The notes beneath the pieces were generated by a model that did not search any database, was not told the DNA's origin, and saw only the letters and a program-made list of their open reading frames with translations. DNA of 64,000 nucleotides from Candidatus Bipolaricaulota bacterium (GTDB taxonomy: Bacteria > Bipolaricaulota > Bipolaricaulia > RBG-16-55-9 > DRXL01): assembly GCA_025060395.1 (NCBI GenBank), contig JANXCC010000002.1, forward strand, positions 1 through 64,000, given 5' to 3'. The position numbers were made by a program, and so were the translations under genes. Shown here piece by piece: positions 51,359-59,588 of this stretch (within the stretch, counting starts at the first letter, position 1; each line of letters begins with the position of its first letter).

Positions 51359-51933
51359 GCGATGCTCCTTTCGCGAGTCGCGGCGATCTTGACGGCCTCA
51401 TAAGCGGCGCGGGCGGCAGCCTGATTGCGCTCACGCTGACGGTCCGGGATCTTCTCGGCAATAGCGTCCAGGAGCGTCTCCAGGCGGACAAAGCCCGTCA
51501 GGCGCGCAAACGCTCCCAAGATCGCGGTGTTGACGATAGGGTTCGTCCGCGTGCCCAAATTATGGGCGACGGCGATCTCCCCAGCAGGCACGGTCGCGAC
51601 CAAGAACTTGCGGAGATTCGTGAAGCGTTCTGGGGGGGAGTCGCTATTGATCAAGATAGTGCCGTGGGGCTTGAGCCCCGCCGTGACGTCGACGGCTAAT
51701 AGGAGCGTTGGATCGAGGACGACGACGTGGTCGGGCTCATAGATCTGGCATCGTCGCCGGATGGGGGTGTCATCGAAGCGTAAGAAGGCCATGACAGGGG
51801 CGCCGCGGCGCTCCACCCCGAAGGCCGGGAAGGCTTGGACGAACTTGCCCTCCTTGAAGAGGGCCGCTGCGAGGATCTCCGAGGCGACGACAGCTCCTTG
51901 CCCACCCCGTCCGTGAAACCGCACTTCGATCAT
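51355..51933 (-). CDS. porG: 2-oxoacid:acceptor oxidoreductase, gamma subunit
   Basis: 192 aa. EVRFHGRGGQGAVVASEILAA, then FPAFGVERRGAPVMAFLRFD: PorG/VorC pattern. First gene of the six-gene operon porG - GltD/PorD - porA - porB - iorA - iorB, all linked by 4-nt overlaps. GGAGCTGAT lies upstream of ATG 51933. The promoter is not clear: TTGACG (52022-52017) and TATGCT (52001-51996) are spaced by 15 nt only. Confidence 0.93.
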   Translation of the reverse strand: MIEVRFHGRGGQGAVVASEILAAALFKEGKFVQAFPAFGVERRGAPVMAFLRFDDTPIRRRCQIYEPDHVVVLDPTLLLAVDVTAGLKPHGTILINSDSPPERFTNLRKFLVATVPAGEIAVAHNLGTRTNPIVNTAILGAFARLTGFVRLETLLDAIAEKIPDRQRERNQAAARAAYEAVKIAATRERSIA

Positions 51934-52079
51934 GAGGATCAGCTCCTGTCCGGTCCCATCCTAGCGCTGCTCGGGCGAGTGACTCAATGATTTGCAGCAT
52001 ACGAAAAACTGCTGTTCGTCAAATTCCCATGGAGGGCATAAGCCGAATGGGATATAATGACGCAAGAAAGGAGGCGCCG

Positions 52080-52385
52080 ATGGCAGGATTTCGGCTGCGT
52101 GAAGGGGTAGGGATCGAGCTTTTTTTGCGGCGTTTGACGGAAGCAACCCTCGAGGAGATCGAAAAGCACTATGGGCCAGTGACGCCGGAGTTCAAGGGGC
52201 GCTTAGAGCGAGCGCTCAAGCACGTCCTGCACTATGAGATGGAGGCCTCTCCCCTGTGCGGCCTATCAACGACCTGTAACCCCTCGGAGGGCCTTCGTGC
52301 GCGTCCGTGGTCGAGGCAGGCCGCGGCATGGGGATTGGTCTCTCAAGCCGACCCGGAGCTAGAGAGATCTACCCCGAAGAGCTAA
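52080..52385 (+). CDS. Hypothetical protein
   Basis: 101 aa from ATG 52080 with SD AAAGGAGGC; TATAAT at 52053-52058 fits as -10. Residues 1-60 (GIELFLRRLTEATLEEIEKH, FKGRLERALKHVLHYEM) are amphipathic helices; the rest is rich in Arg, Ser and Pro. No motif recognised. Convergent with the next gene, the stops overlapping by 4 nt. Confidence 0.6.
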   Translation: MAGFRLREGVGIELFLRRLTEATLEEIEKHYGPVTPEFKGRLERALKHVLHYEMEASPLCGLSTTCNPSEGLRARPWSRQAAAWGLVSQADPELERSTPKS

Positions 52386-53014
52386 TGCTTGGGCTCGATA
52401 GTGATCGTGAGGACAGCCCGGTCGATGACCTGGCCGGCGCGATCTTTTAAGACAGCGATGAGTTGAGTAGGTCCTGGGGGAAAGCGCGCGGGATTTGCGG
52501 CAAAGCCCACGGGCAAGCGGAGCCTCTGGGCCGGGCCCATACGGATCGCTCGTGGCCCAAAGAGCCTTTCGGTGCGGCCATCACCTTTGGAGATATACAG
52601 TTCCCCGATGACTTGCCAGTCACGCCTCTCGAGGTTTGTGAGGGTGATGAGAAACTCGATCCGTCCCGCGGGTGGTATGTGGAGAGGACCTAAGGGGTCG
52701 AGGCGGATGGCGCGCCCAACGATGACAGCCGGCTCTTCCTGGGTCTTCGAGCTAGGAGCTGCTGGCTGGGGACCGTGAACGAGTCGTCGGACCGGGGAGC
52801 GAGGGGGGAAGCGCAGCGGGTCGATGAAGTCCGAGCCATCTTCCAGAGTCTGTTGGGATTGCATGGGCTCGGCGAGTCCCGCCGGAGCGCTCTGAGGCGG
52901 CAAGGCCGAGGGTTGCTGGGGTATGGGCTGGGAGACGGACCATCCCATAAGCACAGTCATCACGACGATGAGCGTGAGGGCACTCCCGCGCTGTGCCCGC
53001 TTGATCTTCTTCAT
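52382..53014 (-). CDS. Exported or membrane-anchored protein, unknown function
   Basis: 210 aa. N-terminal TM/signal (SALTLIVVMTVLMGWSVSQ), a Pro/Gln-rich linker to about residue 90, then a beta domain (LHIPPAGRIEFLITLTNLER; QRLRLPVGFAANPARFPPGP; VLTITIEP) that looks like an Ig-like or CARDB-type fold. Monocistronic. No catalytic residues seen. Confidence 0.7.
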   Translation of the reverse strand: MKKIKRAQRGSALTLIVVMTVLMGWSVSQPIPQQPSALPPQSAPAGLAEPMQSQQTLEDGSDFIDPLRFPPRSPVRRLVHGPQPAAPSSKTQEEPAVIVGRAIRLDPLGPLHIPPAGRIEFLITLTNLERRDWQVIGELYISKGDGRTERLFGPRAIRMGPAQRLRLPVGFAANPARFPPGPTQLIAVLKDRAGQVIDRAVLTITIEPKH

Positions 53015-53092
53015 GGTGTGCTCATCTTATGCGAAGCAAAGCGAGATTCCAATGAGAAAGGCCCTCTTTCGTGACGAAGTCCGATACTCTTC

Positions 53093-53121
53093 TTGGGGAC
53101 ACAAGCCCTCAACCTTATAAG
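53093..53121 (+). promoter_or_regulatory. Possible promoter of an intergenic RNA
   Basis: TTGGGG (53093-53098), 17 nt, TATAAG (53116-53121). Moderate match; no ORF with SD follows. Confidence 0.35.
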
Positions 53122-53127
53122 AGAGTG

Positions 53128-53286
53128 GACACAAAAAGAGCGACCCCCCGGCCGTGCGTGAGCCAGGGGGCTGCTGATCGGAGGTTTCCGCCAATGTTTA
53201 GAAGATCGGCTCCAAGTATAAAAGTCCCTCAAGCCCCAGGGGAGGAGCCGTGTCTGCTTCAGGCGCGTGAACCCAAAACTTTTTTT
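53128..53286. ncRNA. Candidate structured non-coding RNA
   Basis: Nearly 300 nt without a plausible gene. Visible pairings: CCCCC-xGGC with GCCaGGGGG (53144-53172 region), GCTGATC with GATCGGC across about 25 nt, and GGCTCC with GGAGCC enclosing TCCC/GGGA. Plus-strand T7 follows at 53280-53286. On the minus strand the GC hairpin at about 53145-53170 is followed by TTTTT and could instead be a terminator for coaE. Strand undecided. It does not look like SRP, tmRNA or RNase P RNA to me; 6S-like is possible. Confidence 0.35.
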
Positions 53287-53310
53287 AGGGACACGGGCAT
53301 GTAACGAGGA

Positions 53311-53922
53311 TCACCCAGCGTGGGCCAGCAGCTTGTGAAAGAGCGTTCGCGCGCGCTCGCGCGTCTCTTCGACCGTGCCTGAGGTGTCCAGGACGAAGTC
53401 AGCCTGAGGGAGAAGTAATTCTGAGGGAGTCTGGGCTTCGACGCGACGGCGCGCCTCCTCGGGGTCAAGCCCGCTGCGCTCGATGAGTCTCTGAATCTGG
53501 GTGTGGCGTGGGGCAGTCACTAAAATAACATAATCAAAAAAATCGCGCCGGACATAGGGCGATTCAAGCATAAGCGCTGCTTCGATGACCAAGAGCTTGG
53601 TGCCTTGAGCCCGATGCGACTGAGCGATCTTCTCTAGCGCTATTTGAACAGCCGGGTGTATGGTAGCGTTCACAAACTCTCGCGCTTCTGGATCAGAGAA
53701 GACGAGCGCGCCGAGTTTCTTTCGATCAATCTCGCCGTCTTCGGAGAGAATCTTTTCCCCAAAGTGCGCCACAAGCTTCTGGTAGGTCTCAGTGTTTTTT
53801 CTATATGTCTCCCAAGCGACCTTGTCAGCGTCAACGACGGCGACCCCAGGAAGCTTTGCGGCTTCTTGAGCGACAAGGCTCTTCCCTACAGCAATGCCAC
53901 CGGCTATACCAACGATCAGCAT
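53311..53922 (-). CDS. coaE: Dephospho-CoA kinase
   Basis: 203 aa from ATG 53922. P-loop GGIAVGKS (residues 8-15), VVDADKVAWE, YVILVTAPRHTQIQRLIERSGL and HKLLAHAG-type end. Phosphorylates the ribose 3'-OH of dephospho-CoA, last step of CoA synthesis. An in-frame TTG at 53946 would overlap the upstream gene by 23 nt and is less likely. Follows an exonuclease and tlyA on the same strand. Confidence 0.93.
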   Translation of the reverse strand: MLIVGIAGGIAVGKSLVAQEAAKLPGVAVVDADKVAWETYRKNTETYQKLVAHFGEKILSEDGEIDRKKLGALVFSDPEAREFVNATIHPAVQIALEKIAQSHRAQGTKLLVIEAALMLESPYVRRDFFDYVILVTAPRHTQIQRLIERSGLDPEEARRRVEAQTPSELLLPQADFVLDTSGTVEETRERARTLFHKLLAHAG

Positions 53923-53923
53923 T

Positions 53924-54625
53924 CTATGAGTGTGCTTTGTCTTCAAAGCTTAGAAGCTCGCGCCAGCGTCGATAGAGCTCAGCCGTGGCGCGCACGTCGT
54001 CAAAACAATATTGAGCGATCTCGCGATACTTGCCCTCGGCAAAGAGTTTGTTAATCTGCGGGCCGGAGAGACGCCCCTTGGGGCTTGTGATGCCGAACGC
54101 TTTACAATAAAAATCAAGATTGAATCGTCGGATCGCGCCGTGGAACGTCAATTCTTCTAGCAGATCTATATGCTTGGCATCGAAGCGCGAGGGCATCAAG
54201 TCTCGCGATGGTTTGATACCCAGAATCGCCGAGCGCAGCAGTAAAAATGGGCAATCGAAGCCCCGGCCGTTGAACGTGATGATCTGTCTGTAAAGGCGCA
54301 CGTCTTCCCAGAATCTCGTCAGAATCTCTCTTTCGCTGCCTGACTCGAACTCGATGAGAGTATCTTCAGAGCGCCAGGACTCCTTCGTTGGTGCTTGGTA
54401 GTAGACGCGGCCCCTTTGGCTTTGGACGTTGAGCATCCCGATGGCGACGACCTGGGCCGTGAACGGATAGAGATTGAGCTGGGCGATGAGGTCTTCGCGT
54501 TTGCGCTCTTGGCGTTCTGGGGTCTCTTCGCGCTCAGCCCATTTCAAGAGATATTCTCTCTGGGCTTCATCGAAAGATTCGATGGGCAACCCCACGGTCT
54601 CGATGTCGAGGACGAGCTGAGCCAT
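53924..54625 (-). CDS. 3'-5' exonuclease, PolB-exo-like (PF10108 type)
   Basis: 233 aa from ATG 54625 (MAQLVLDIETVGL). Exo I VLDIETVG, Exo II ITFNGRGFDCPFLLLRS, Exo III YCFDDVRATAELY: DEDDy nuclease. TATAAT (54638-54633) lies 7 nt before the ATG, so it may have its own leaderless transcript as well as read-through from tlyA, whose stop is 7 nt upstream. A longer frame (to 54700) runs back into tlyA and is rejected. Confidence 0.88.
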   Translation of the reverse strand: MAQLVLDIETVGLPIESFDEAQREYLLKWAEREETPERQERKREDLIAQLNLYPFTAQVVAIGMLNVQSQRGRVYYQAPTKESWRSEDTLIEFESGSEREILTRFWEDVRLYRQIITFNGRGFDCPFLLLRSAILGIKPSRDLMPSRFDAKHIDLLEELTFHGAIRRFNLDFYCKAFGITSPKGRLSGPQINKLFAEGKYREIAQYCFDDVRATAELYRRWRELLSFEDKAHS

Positions 54626-54632
54626 AGAGCTA

Positions 54633-55424
54633 TTATAATTCTTTATGAGCGTGCTCGACCAGTCGCGCCCAGTCGAGGGGCACACCGTGAGACGATTCAT
54701 TGCGAATGTGTAGAAAGAACTCGATATTCCCTGCTGGTCCCCTGATGGGTGAGTGCGTCGCGTTCACGACTGAGAGCTTCAGCGTTTCTTCTGCGAAGCG
54801 CACCAGGTCTTCCAAGACGCGTTGATGCACGGATGGATCTCTGACAACGCCGCGCCGAACGTGCTCTCGACCCGCTTCAAATTGGGGTTTTACGAGAGAG
54901 ATCAGATCGCCCTGGGGCTTGACGATCTGGGTGAGCGGGGGCAAGATCAGCTTGAGCGAGATGAACGAGACATCTACTGTTGCGATGTCAACGAGTTCGC
55001 CGATCTGTTGGGGCTGCAAATACCGGGCGTTAATCTCTTCTAAGACAACGACTCTTGAGTCGGTGCGCAGCTTCCAATCGAGCTGCCCTTTGCCCACGTC
55101 AACAGCGTAGACTTTTTTTGCTCCGTGCTGGAGCAGACAATCTGTGAATCCCCCGGTCGAAGCGCCAACGTCTAGGCAGACTTTGTTCGTGACGTCTATC
55201 TGAAATGCGCGAAGCGCTTTCTCTAATTTTAACCCACCTTGGCTGACGTAGCGGGGAGTCTCTTTGACTTCGATCTGCGAATCAACAGAGACTTGAGCGC
55301 CAGGCTTGTCTATGATTTGTCCGTTGACAAGCACTAAGCCAGCAGAGATAGCCCGCTGGGCTTGAGCGCGGGAGCTAAAGAGCCCACGATCTACGAGCAA
55401 AAGATCCAGACGTCGTTTGGACAT
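54633..55424 (-). CDS. tlyA: TlyA-family rRNA 2'-O-methyltransferase
   Basis: 263 aa. N-terminal S4 domain (KRRLDLLLVDRGLFSSRAQA, residues 3-60) and FtsJ-like methyltransferase with SAM motif CLDVGASTGGFTDCLL, YAVDVGKGQLDWKL and ATVDVSFISL. Homologues methylate 16S and 23S rRNA. Full length. Shares its strand with the exonuclease and coaE genes. Confidence 0.93.
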   Translation of the reverse strand: MSKRRLDLLLVDRGLFSSRAQAQRAISAGLVLVNGQIIDKPGAQVSVDSQIEVKETPRYVSQGGLKLEKALRAFQIDVTNKVCLDVGASTGGFTDCLLQHGAKKVYAVDVGKGQLDWKLRTDSRVVVLEEINARYLQPQQIGELVDIATVDVSFISLKLILPPLTQIVKPQGDLISLVKPQFEAGREHVRRGVVRDPSVHQRVLEDLVRFAEETLKLSVVNATHSPIRGPAGNIEFFLHIRNESSHGVPLDWARLVEHAHKEL

Positions 55425-55437
55425 AGTCTTCTTTATT

Positions 55438-55465
55438 TTGAATTCCTTACCAAACCCATTATACT
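55438..55465 (+). promoter_or_regulatory. Promoter of the WD40 gene
   Basis: TTGAAT (55438-55443), 16 nt, TATACT (55460-55465), followed by SD AGAGGGG. Confidence 0.5.
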
Positions 55466-55486
55466 TTGTGCTAAGAGGGGATGAAT

Positions 55487-57460
55487 ATGGAGCTCAAGCA
55501 ACAACGTAAGCGATGGCCCTGGGGCCTCGTCTTTGTAGGGATCATTTTCGCGATCTTCATGGTCTTCCAAGTACGGGCGTGGATCGAAAAGCCCCGACAG
55601 ACTAAGCCGATCACGTATCTGTTTGATCAGCCCGTAACTGTTCGATTAGAAACGAACGAAGACTGGTTACGGGGCGTGGTGTGGATCAAGCCTCGGCTGT
55701 GGACGCAGAGTGCGGCGTTCTCTCCTGATGGGCAGTTCATCGCTGTGCCTATGGGCTTTGGGATGATCGGGATCTTGCGCGCACAAGACGGCAGCTTGGT
55801 GCGCATGATGGCAGCACGTAAGAGTCGAATCGAATGGGTCGCTTTTTCGCCCGATGGGCGGTTTTTGGCTTCTAGAGATGATGAGGAGATTCAGCTATGG
55901 AGCATTGCCGACGGGAAGACCGAGATCGTAAAGAGATTTCCTTGCAAAATATACCATCCATGGGGTGAGCAAGCTGTGTTCTCGCCCGATGGGCGCTTGC
56001 TGGCCGCTGGATGTGAAACCACCGTTAAAATATGGGAGCTCGAAACCGACCACGTAAGCACTATCCCTGCAGGAGGGCAGCCCACTTTATTTTCTTCTTC
56101 CGTGGCATTCTCTGACGATGGGCAGCTGATCGCCTCCAGCGACTTCAGGGATGGAACTATTAGGGTCTGGCGAGCGAGGGACGGAACGGAGCTTTTTGCG
56201 ATTAAAGAGCAAAAAACTTTTGGTCCTGTGAATCTCTCACTAAGAGGATCGCTGCTTGCGTCTGCAACCCCAGAAGGCGTGATCAAGCTGTGGCGTTTGC
56301 CTGAAGGGAGTCTTGTACGGACTATCTCTGCACATCGCAAAGCAAAATTGACCCCTGTCGTGCTCTTCTCGCCGAGCGGTGATATGCTCGCTTCAAGCTC
56401 TGGGGAGACTATCAAGCTTTGGAGCCCTGAGGGACGGTTTCTCGGACGGCTCGACTGGCAAGCCGGCTGGCCTCTGGCTTTCTCGCCTGATGGGAAATAT
56501 TTGCTTTCAGGAGGGACTACGCTTAAGCTCTGGCAGCTCTCTGATAGATCTTTGAAGCTGAACCTTGGAGGGATTCATCCTTTGTGGACAGTGGGGGAAG
56601 GGGTAGAAGCGCTTGCGTTCTCCGCAGATGGGTCCTTGCTTGCTTCTTCGTTTTCAGATAATTCTGAAGAGGGCGTGAAGCTGTGGCGGATGCCCAAGGG
56701 GCGTCTTGAGGGGATATTACCTACACGGGGACATGCCTTGGCCTTCTCTCCTGACGGTCAGCTTCTCGCAGTAGTCGAGCCTCAAGCCGTTACGCTCTGG
56801 CGCATAGCCGACGGAAAGCGTGTGCGTTCTCATTCGTGTCGTGTGACAAGCTTCACGGGTTATTTAGTAGCTTTCTCGCCTGATGGGGCGCTTCTTGCTG
56901 CTGCATGTGAGCATCAAATTATAGCATGGAATGTCTCAGATGGCAGCCAGTTCTTTTCCGCAAGAAGCTGGAGAGTAGGAGGAATCGCCTTCTCGCCCGA
57001 TGGCCAGTTGCTCGCGGTCAACGGCACGGGTGTGAAGCTCTACAGTGCTCGCGACGGCAAGGAAGTGCGCACGCTTCTCCAGGCTAGTTATTGCTTGGGC
57101 AGTTGTGCTGTGGCCTTTTCAACCGATGGCCAGCTTGTCGCTGCCTCTCCTGACGGTGACAGTATTACGGTGTGGCGGGTTTCAAATGGCCAGGAGGTAC
57201 GCAGCTATGTAACTCAGTCGGAGTATTGGAGTGATATTCAAGCACTAGCTTTCGTCCCTAGCAGCAAGATTGTTGCTATTGCTGAGGGTGAAGTGATCAA
57301 GTTATGGGACGTTGAGAATGACCAATGGGTTGGCATTCTCCAAGGACACGGAGGCTCGATCGATAGTCGGATCAAAACCTTAGCTGCCTCTCCAGACGGC
57401 AAGTATCTAGCCTCCGGTGGCAGCGATGGCCTAGCGCTCTGGCAAATACAAAACCGATGA
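55487..57460 (+). CDS. Membrane-anchored WD40-repeat protein
   Basis: 657 aa from ATG 55487 (SD 8 nt away; ATG 55481 would be too close). One N-terminal TM (PWGLVFVGIIFAIFMVF), then about 14 WD40-like blades recognisable by the recurring (A)FSPDGQLLA and (I)KLWR motifs, enough for two seven-bladed propellers. Located outside the membrane with a short cytoplasmic tail. A scaffold; no catalytic domain is attached. Monocistronic. Confidence 0.88.
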   Translation: MELKQQRKRWPWGLVFVGIIFAIFMVFQVRAWIEKPRQTKPITYLFDQPVTVRLETNEDWLRGVVWIKPRLWTQSAAFSPDGQFIAVPMGFGMIGILRAQDGSLVRMMAARKSRIEWVAFSPDGRFLASRDDEEIQLWSIADGKTEIVKRFPCKIYHPWGEQAVFSPDGRLLAAGCETTVKIWELETDHVSTIPAGGQPTLFSSSVAFSDDGQLIASSDFRDGTIRVWRARDGTELFAIKEQKTFGPVNLSLRGSLLASATPEGVIKLWRLPEGSLVRTISAHRKAKLTPVVLFSPSGDMLASSSGETIKLWSPEGRFLGRLDWQAGWPLAFSPDGKYLLSGGTTLKLWQLSDRSLKLNLGGIHPLWTVGEGVEALAFSADGSLLASSFSDNSEEGVKLWRMPKGRLEGILPTRGHALAFSPDGQLLAVVEPQAVTLWRIADGKRVRSHSCRVTSFTGYLVAFSPDGALLAAACEHQIIAWNVSDGSQFFSARSWRVGGIAFSPDGQLLAVNGTGVKLYSARDGKEVRTLLQASYCLGSCAVAFSTDGQLVAASPDGDSITVWRVSNGQEVRSYVTQSEYWSDIQALAFVPSSKIVAIAEGEVIKLWDVENDQWVGILQGHGGSIDSRIKTLAASPDGKYLASGGSDGLALWQIQNR

Positions 57461-58663
57461 TCACCGAGTCTGTGTGTAGCTGAGAAGCCCCTCGCGCAAG
57501 ATGCGCATTGCTCTCTTGAGCGCATCCGTGTTCAGCACATACGCGATGCGCACTTCGTCGCGGCCCTTGCCCGGAGTCGCGTAGAACTCGGCGGCCGGGG
57601 CGAGCATCACCGTCTCGTTGTCCAGCGAAAAGTCCGTGAGCAGCCAGCGCGCAAAGTGCTCCGCATCTTCAACGGGCAGCTTCGCTGTGACGTAGAACGC
57701 CCCTTGAGGCTTAGCACAGATCACGCCGGGCATCTGGAGCAACTCAGCGTAAACCAAGTCTCTGCGCTGCTTGAACTCGGCGATCATCTCACTGATGAAC
57801 TTCTGATACTGCGAAGACTTCAAGAGATGGATCAGCCCATATTGTTCGAGCGTGGGCGGCGACAGCCGCGCCTGCGCAAACTTCAGCGCCGACTCCATGA
57901 CTGAAAGATTCTTGCTCGCGATCACGCCGATGCGCGCCCCGCACGCCGAAAAACGCTTCGAGATACTGTCGACCAAGATCGCGCGATCTTCTATCCCCGA
58001 CAGCTGCAAGACGCTGATCGCCTGAGCGCCATCATAGGTGAACTCGCGATAGACTTCATCAGCAATGATATAGAGATTGTACTTACGCGCGATCTCCGCG
58101 AGCATTTCGAGCTCGGCTTTGGTATAGACGACCCCGGTGGGGTTGCCCGGATTGCAGAAGAGTATCGCCTTGGTCTTCGGGGTGATCTTCGCTTCGATAG
58201 ACGTTCTATCTGGCAGCCGGAAACCGTCCTCGGCTCTTGTCTCAATGGGCACGATCTGAATCCCTGTGATCTGGGCATACGAGTTATAGTTCGTATAGTA
58301 AGGCTCAGGGACTATGATCTGATCGCCGACATCAGTGACAGCGAGAAGCGCGAACGTGATCGCCTCGCTGCCGCCGGTCGTGATGATCATCTCATCGCGA
58401 GTGAGCGCGATATCGAACGTCCGATAGTACTCTACCAGCGCGTCGAGGGCTTCGTCTAATCCCTGGGAGGGGCTATAAGCCAAGACGCCTTGGGCAGCTT
58501 GACGAATACCGTCAAAATACTCTTTAGGCGTGGGAATATCTGGCTGCCCGATATTTAAGTGATAGACTCTCTTTCCGGCGCGTTTGGCTTGATCGGCTAA
58601 GGGCTTGAGCTTCCGGATAGGCGAAGCCTGAACGGTTTTCGCTCGCCAACTGATAGATGGCAT
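57461..58663 (-). CDS. Aspartate aminotransferase-like PLP enzyme (class I)
   Basis: 400 aa from ATG 58663 with SD AAGGAGGA. NIGQPDIPTP, GGSEAITFAL, CNPGNPTGVVY, ADEVYREFTYDG and the PLP-Lys block DSISKRFSACGARIG, ending with the Arg in VRIAYVLN. Residues fit the type I gamma/beta aspartate aminotransferase group. A much longer frame (to 59002) passes through SRP RNA and tRNA-Ser and is not coding. Confidence 0.93.
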   Translation of the reverse strand: MPSISWRAKTVQASPIRKLKPLADQAKRAGKRVYHLNIGQPDIPTPKEYFDGIRQAAQGVLAYSPSQGLDEALDALVEYYRTFDIALTRDEMIITTGGSEAITFALLAVTDVGDQIIVPEPYYTNYNSYAQITGIQIVPIETRAEDGFRLPDRTSIEAKITPKTKAILFCNPGNPTGVVYTKAELEMLAEIARKYNLYIIADEVYREFTYDGAQAISVLQLSGIEDRAILVDSISKRFSACGARIGVIASKNLSVMESALKFAQARLSPPTLEQYGLIHLLKSSQYQKFISEMIAEFKQRRDLVYAELLQMPGVICAKPQGAFYVTAKLPVEDAEHFARWLLTDFSLDNETVMLAPAAEFYATPGKGRDEVRIAYVLNTDALKRAMRILREGLLSYTQTR

Positions 58664-58679
58664 GATTCCTCCTTCTTGT

Positions 58680-58728
58680 GACCTCTCCCTGAGCCCCTTC
58701 CCTTGAGGGAAGGGGTGGGGGTTAGGTC
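58680..58728. repeat. Palindromic repeat, copy 2
   Basis: GACCTCTCCCTGAGCCCC, TTCCCTTGAGGGAA hairpin, ending GGGGGTTAGGTC. Lies between the aminotransferase start and SRP RNA on its upstream side. Confidence 0.7.
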
Positions 58729-58737
58729 TGATTAGCT

Positions 58738-58850
58738 CAGGCCGGCCCGCTCCAGAAACGGCGCCCGCAGGGGACATCTTACCGTTGCTCCCTTCCGGGC
58801 CTGGCGGGGTTCGACGGCCTGCGCCGCCGCTCCGCAGCGAGCCGACCCCA
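58738..58850 (-). ncRNA. ffs: Signal recognition particle RNA (small bacterial type)
   Basis: The minus strand reads the conserved domain IV tip CCAGGCCCGGAAGGGAGCA and ACGGTAAGATG, the binding site for Ffh. The flanks pair: CGGCGGCGCAGG (5') with CCTGCGGGCGCCG (3'), then GGTCGGCTCGCT with AGCGGGCCGGCC (G-U allowed). Total about 113 nt; ends are estimated from pairing. It lies 72 nt after tRNA-Ser on the same strand and probably shares its promoter. Confidence 0.93.
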
Positions 58851-58852
58851 GC

Positions 58853-58921
58853 CCAGGCTTCGCCTGGACCGTTCATCGTGCCGCCGCAGGCGGCACGGTG
58901 CACAGTCCAGACGAAGTCTGG
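58853..58921. repeat. Three short perfect hairpins between tRNA-Ser and SRP RNA
   Basis: CCAGGCTTCGCCTGG (58853-58867), GCCGCCGCAGGCGGC (58880-58894), CCAGACGAAGTCTGG (58907-58921). The last abuts the tRNA-Ser 3' end. Related sequence occurs upstream of tRNA-Arg at 62644. Confidence 0.65.
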
Positions 58922-58922
58922 C

Positions 58923-59008
58923 GGAGAGGGTGGGATTTGAACCCACGGCCGACTTACGCCGGCACGTGCTCTCCAGGCACGCCCCTTAGTCCGCTCGGAC
59001 ACCTCTCC
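58923..59008 (-). tRNA. tRNA-Ser (GGA)
   Basis: Acceptor GGAGAGG/CCTCTCC, anticodon arm CGTGC-CTGGAGA-GCACG (anticodon GGA), long variable arm (class II) and T-arm with GGTTCAAATCC. 86 nt; CCA not encoded (the gene runs straight into a hairpin starting GCCAGAC). Confidence 0.95.
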
Positions 59009-59023
59009 AGATCTTCTGTAAAA

Positions 59024-59052
59024 AGTTTATCTCAAGCTCTGGGCTCTGTCAA
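59024..59052 (-). promoter_or_regulatory. Promoter of the tRNA-Ser/SRP transcript
   Basis: Minus strand TTGACA (59052-59047), 17 nt, TAAACT (59029-59024), 15 nt before tRNA-Ser. Confidence 0.75.
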
Positions 59053-59064
59053 TCGAGTCACTAT

Positions 59065-59094
59065 TTGACAGCTCTTTGAGAATTTCTCTACACT
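59065..59094 (+). promoter_or_regulatory. Promoter of mscL
   Basis: TTGACA (59065-59070), 18 nt, TACACT (59089-59094), with SD GAGGAGG ahead of ATG 59125. Confidence 0.65.
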
Positions 59095-59124
59095 CACGTC
59101 ATCTTAAATTGAGAGGAGGGCGCT

Positions 59125-59565
59125 ATGCTCAAGGAGTTCAAAGAGTTTGCGATGCGCGGCAACGTGCTAGACATGGCTATCGGGATCATCATCGGTGCGG
59201 CCTTCGGCAAGATCGTCAGCTCGCTTGTCACCGATATTCTCATGCCGCCCATCGGGTTGCTCTTGGGGAGAGTTGACTTCTCCAACTTGTTCATCAATCT
59301 CTCTGGGGTGCCTTATGCGTCCTTGGCTGAGGCCAAGGCGGCCGGAGCTCCGACAATCAACTATGGGGTCTTCCTCAATACCGTGCTCGACTTCGTGATC
59401 GTCGCGTTTGCGGTCTTTTTAGTGATTCGGCAGGTCAATCGCCTAAGACGACAGCCTGAGCCAGCGCCTGCAGCACCGACAACAAAAGAGTGCCCCTACT
59501 GCTTCTCGGTGATCTCGATCCGGGCGACGCGCTGCCCCTATTGTACTTCCGAAGTGCACACGTGA
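59125..59565 (+). CDS. mscL: Large-conductance mechanosensitive channel with C-terminal zinc ribbon
   Basis: 146 aa. [27 protein letters not shown] is the TM1 gate; TM2 is [19 protein letters not shown]. Extra C-terminal zinc ribbon ECPYCFSVI and RCPYCTSEV, present in a subset of bacterial MscL. Pentameric osmotic safety valve of the inner membrane. Confidence 0.95.
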   Translation: MLKEFKEFAMRGNVLDMAIGIIIGAAFGKIVSSLVTDILMPPIGLLLGRVDFSNLFINLSGVPYASLAEAKAAGAPTINYGVFLNTVLDFVIVAFAVFLVIRQVNRLRRQPEPAPAAPTTKECPYCFSVISIRATRCPYCTSEVHT

Positions 59566-59583
59566 AGCCAGAACGGGTATAAT
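59555..59583 (+). promoter_or_regulatory. Promoter of the HDAC-family gene
   Basis: TGCACA (59555-59560), 17 nt, TATAAT (59578-59583), inside the 3' end of mscL. ATG 59589 is 5 nt after the -10 box: leaderless. Confidence 0.55.
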
Positions 59584-59588
59584 GTCGG

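Noticed and set aside
51996-52022. Firm promoter for the porG operon
   Set aside because: TTGACG and TATGCT are only 15 nt apart; too short for a confident call.
57461-59002. 513-aa version of the aminotransferase
   Set aside because: Its first 113 codons run through tRNA-Ser and SRP RNA; the ATG at 58663 has an SD and matches family length.
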